A stretch of 64,000 bases of DNA, from positions 1,612,001 through 1,676,000 of the forward strand of contig JAUCEF010000016.1 in the NCBI GenBank assembly GCA_033558025.1, in the 5' to 3' direction. How positions within the stretch are numbered: position 1 is the stretch's first letter; each line of letters begins with the position of its first letter. This document shows positions 63,661-64,000 of this stretch, piece by piece. A program made the position numbers and the translations under genes. The DNA is from Phytophthora sp. 'mugwort'. Lineage: Eukaryota; Oomycota; Peronosporomycetes; Peronosporales; Peronosporaceae. The notes under the pieces were generated by a model. That model was not told the DNA's origin. It worked only from the letters and a program-made list of their open reading frames with translations, and did no database searches.

Positions 63661-64000
63661 TAGGAGGTGGTTTTTAACGTTGCCAAAGTAGCTAGGGCTT
63701 AGATTTTTTTAAAGCGGCGTGCCCTTAGAGCTGTCTCGAACGGCAGAGACGCCGGGAATCTGTCGAGTACGATATACAACGCATATCCACTAGTGTCAGA
63801 ACCAATGTACTCACATATAGACTTGACAGTAAGCTGTTCGGCAGTCGCAAAGCGGTCGACCGCATGAGCGCTGTCAAGCCGCCTTTTGAGCGTTTCCGTG
63901 GATTAACGCCTTCATTGACATCGATACCTTATTAATGGCTACAACTTCGTCTCATCGGCCAGCACTTTTAGATCCGGTGTTTGTCTGCGTGAAAGCGGTA
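63661..64000. other. right edge of window, unassigned
   Basis: No frame or motif recognised. It may contain the N-terminal part of the Crypton-like gene, continuing beyond the window. Confidence 0.35.

Overview
The window looks like a gene-sparse, transposon-dominated stretch of a peronosporalean oomycete genome (Phytophthora or a downy mildew relative). This rests on: a host-like FYVE protein of the START-FYVE type that oomycetes have in large numbers; a broken RXLR effector gene with an oomycete initiator-like core promoter; intron-free host genes with compact 5' ends; and transposase families typical of oomycetes (Crypton-like recombinases, pogo-like DDE, BED-finger hAT, plant/oomycete-type mariner, MULEs). 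Species cannot be fixed from the sequence alone.

Only two intact protein-coding host genes are convincing, both on the minus strand: an MTR4-type exosome RNA helicase (3096-6302) and a large START-FYVE protein (42124-46470). There is one tRNA-like gene (39338-39409) and one decayed RXLR effector gene (8761-9280).

Layout: 1-2070 PIF/Harbinger remnant; 2071-3095 spacer; 3096-6302 MTR4; 6303-8700 spacer with short repeats and a small interspersed element; 8720-9280 effector pseudogene; 9281-11650 spacer with hairpins and GC-rich repeats; 11660-13150 PiggyBac remnant; 15802-16027 Copia gag fragment; 16459-30025 a Gypsy element (Gypsy-1, plus strand) whose 5' LTR is split by a complete but dead Copia (16652-22201); 30482-37189 a second Gypsy chromovirus (Gypsy-2, minus strand) with matching LTRs and a 4-bp target duplication; 38340-41810 hAT fragment, repeats, tRNA-like gene and a mariner relic; 42124-46470 START-FYVE gene; 49232-49966 Tc1/IS630-like relic; 51226-55200 pogo-like and hAT relics; 55388-61540 a large, nearly perfect inverted repeat, each arm carrying the same broken MULE transposase and ending in 20-bp iterated repeats; 61624-62116 a helix-turn-helix-like reading frame; 62215-63660 a Crypton-like tyrosine recombinase with its catalytic segment deleted.

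The most unusual items are: the MULE palindrome, whose two arms share the same frameshifts; long antisense reading frames between integrase and 3' LTR in both Gypsy elements, one with a DGxC cysteine-protease-like motif; Copia primer-binding sites that copy the initiator-tRNA anticodon arm, so that the gag ATG pairs with the CAU anticodon; and the effector pseudogene that keeps its promoter. Nearly all mobile elements are dead (frameshifts, stops, deletions), so this is a graveyard region. No bacterial-style operon, CRISPR array or riboswitch is present.
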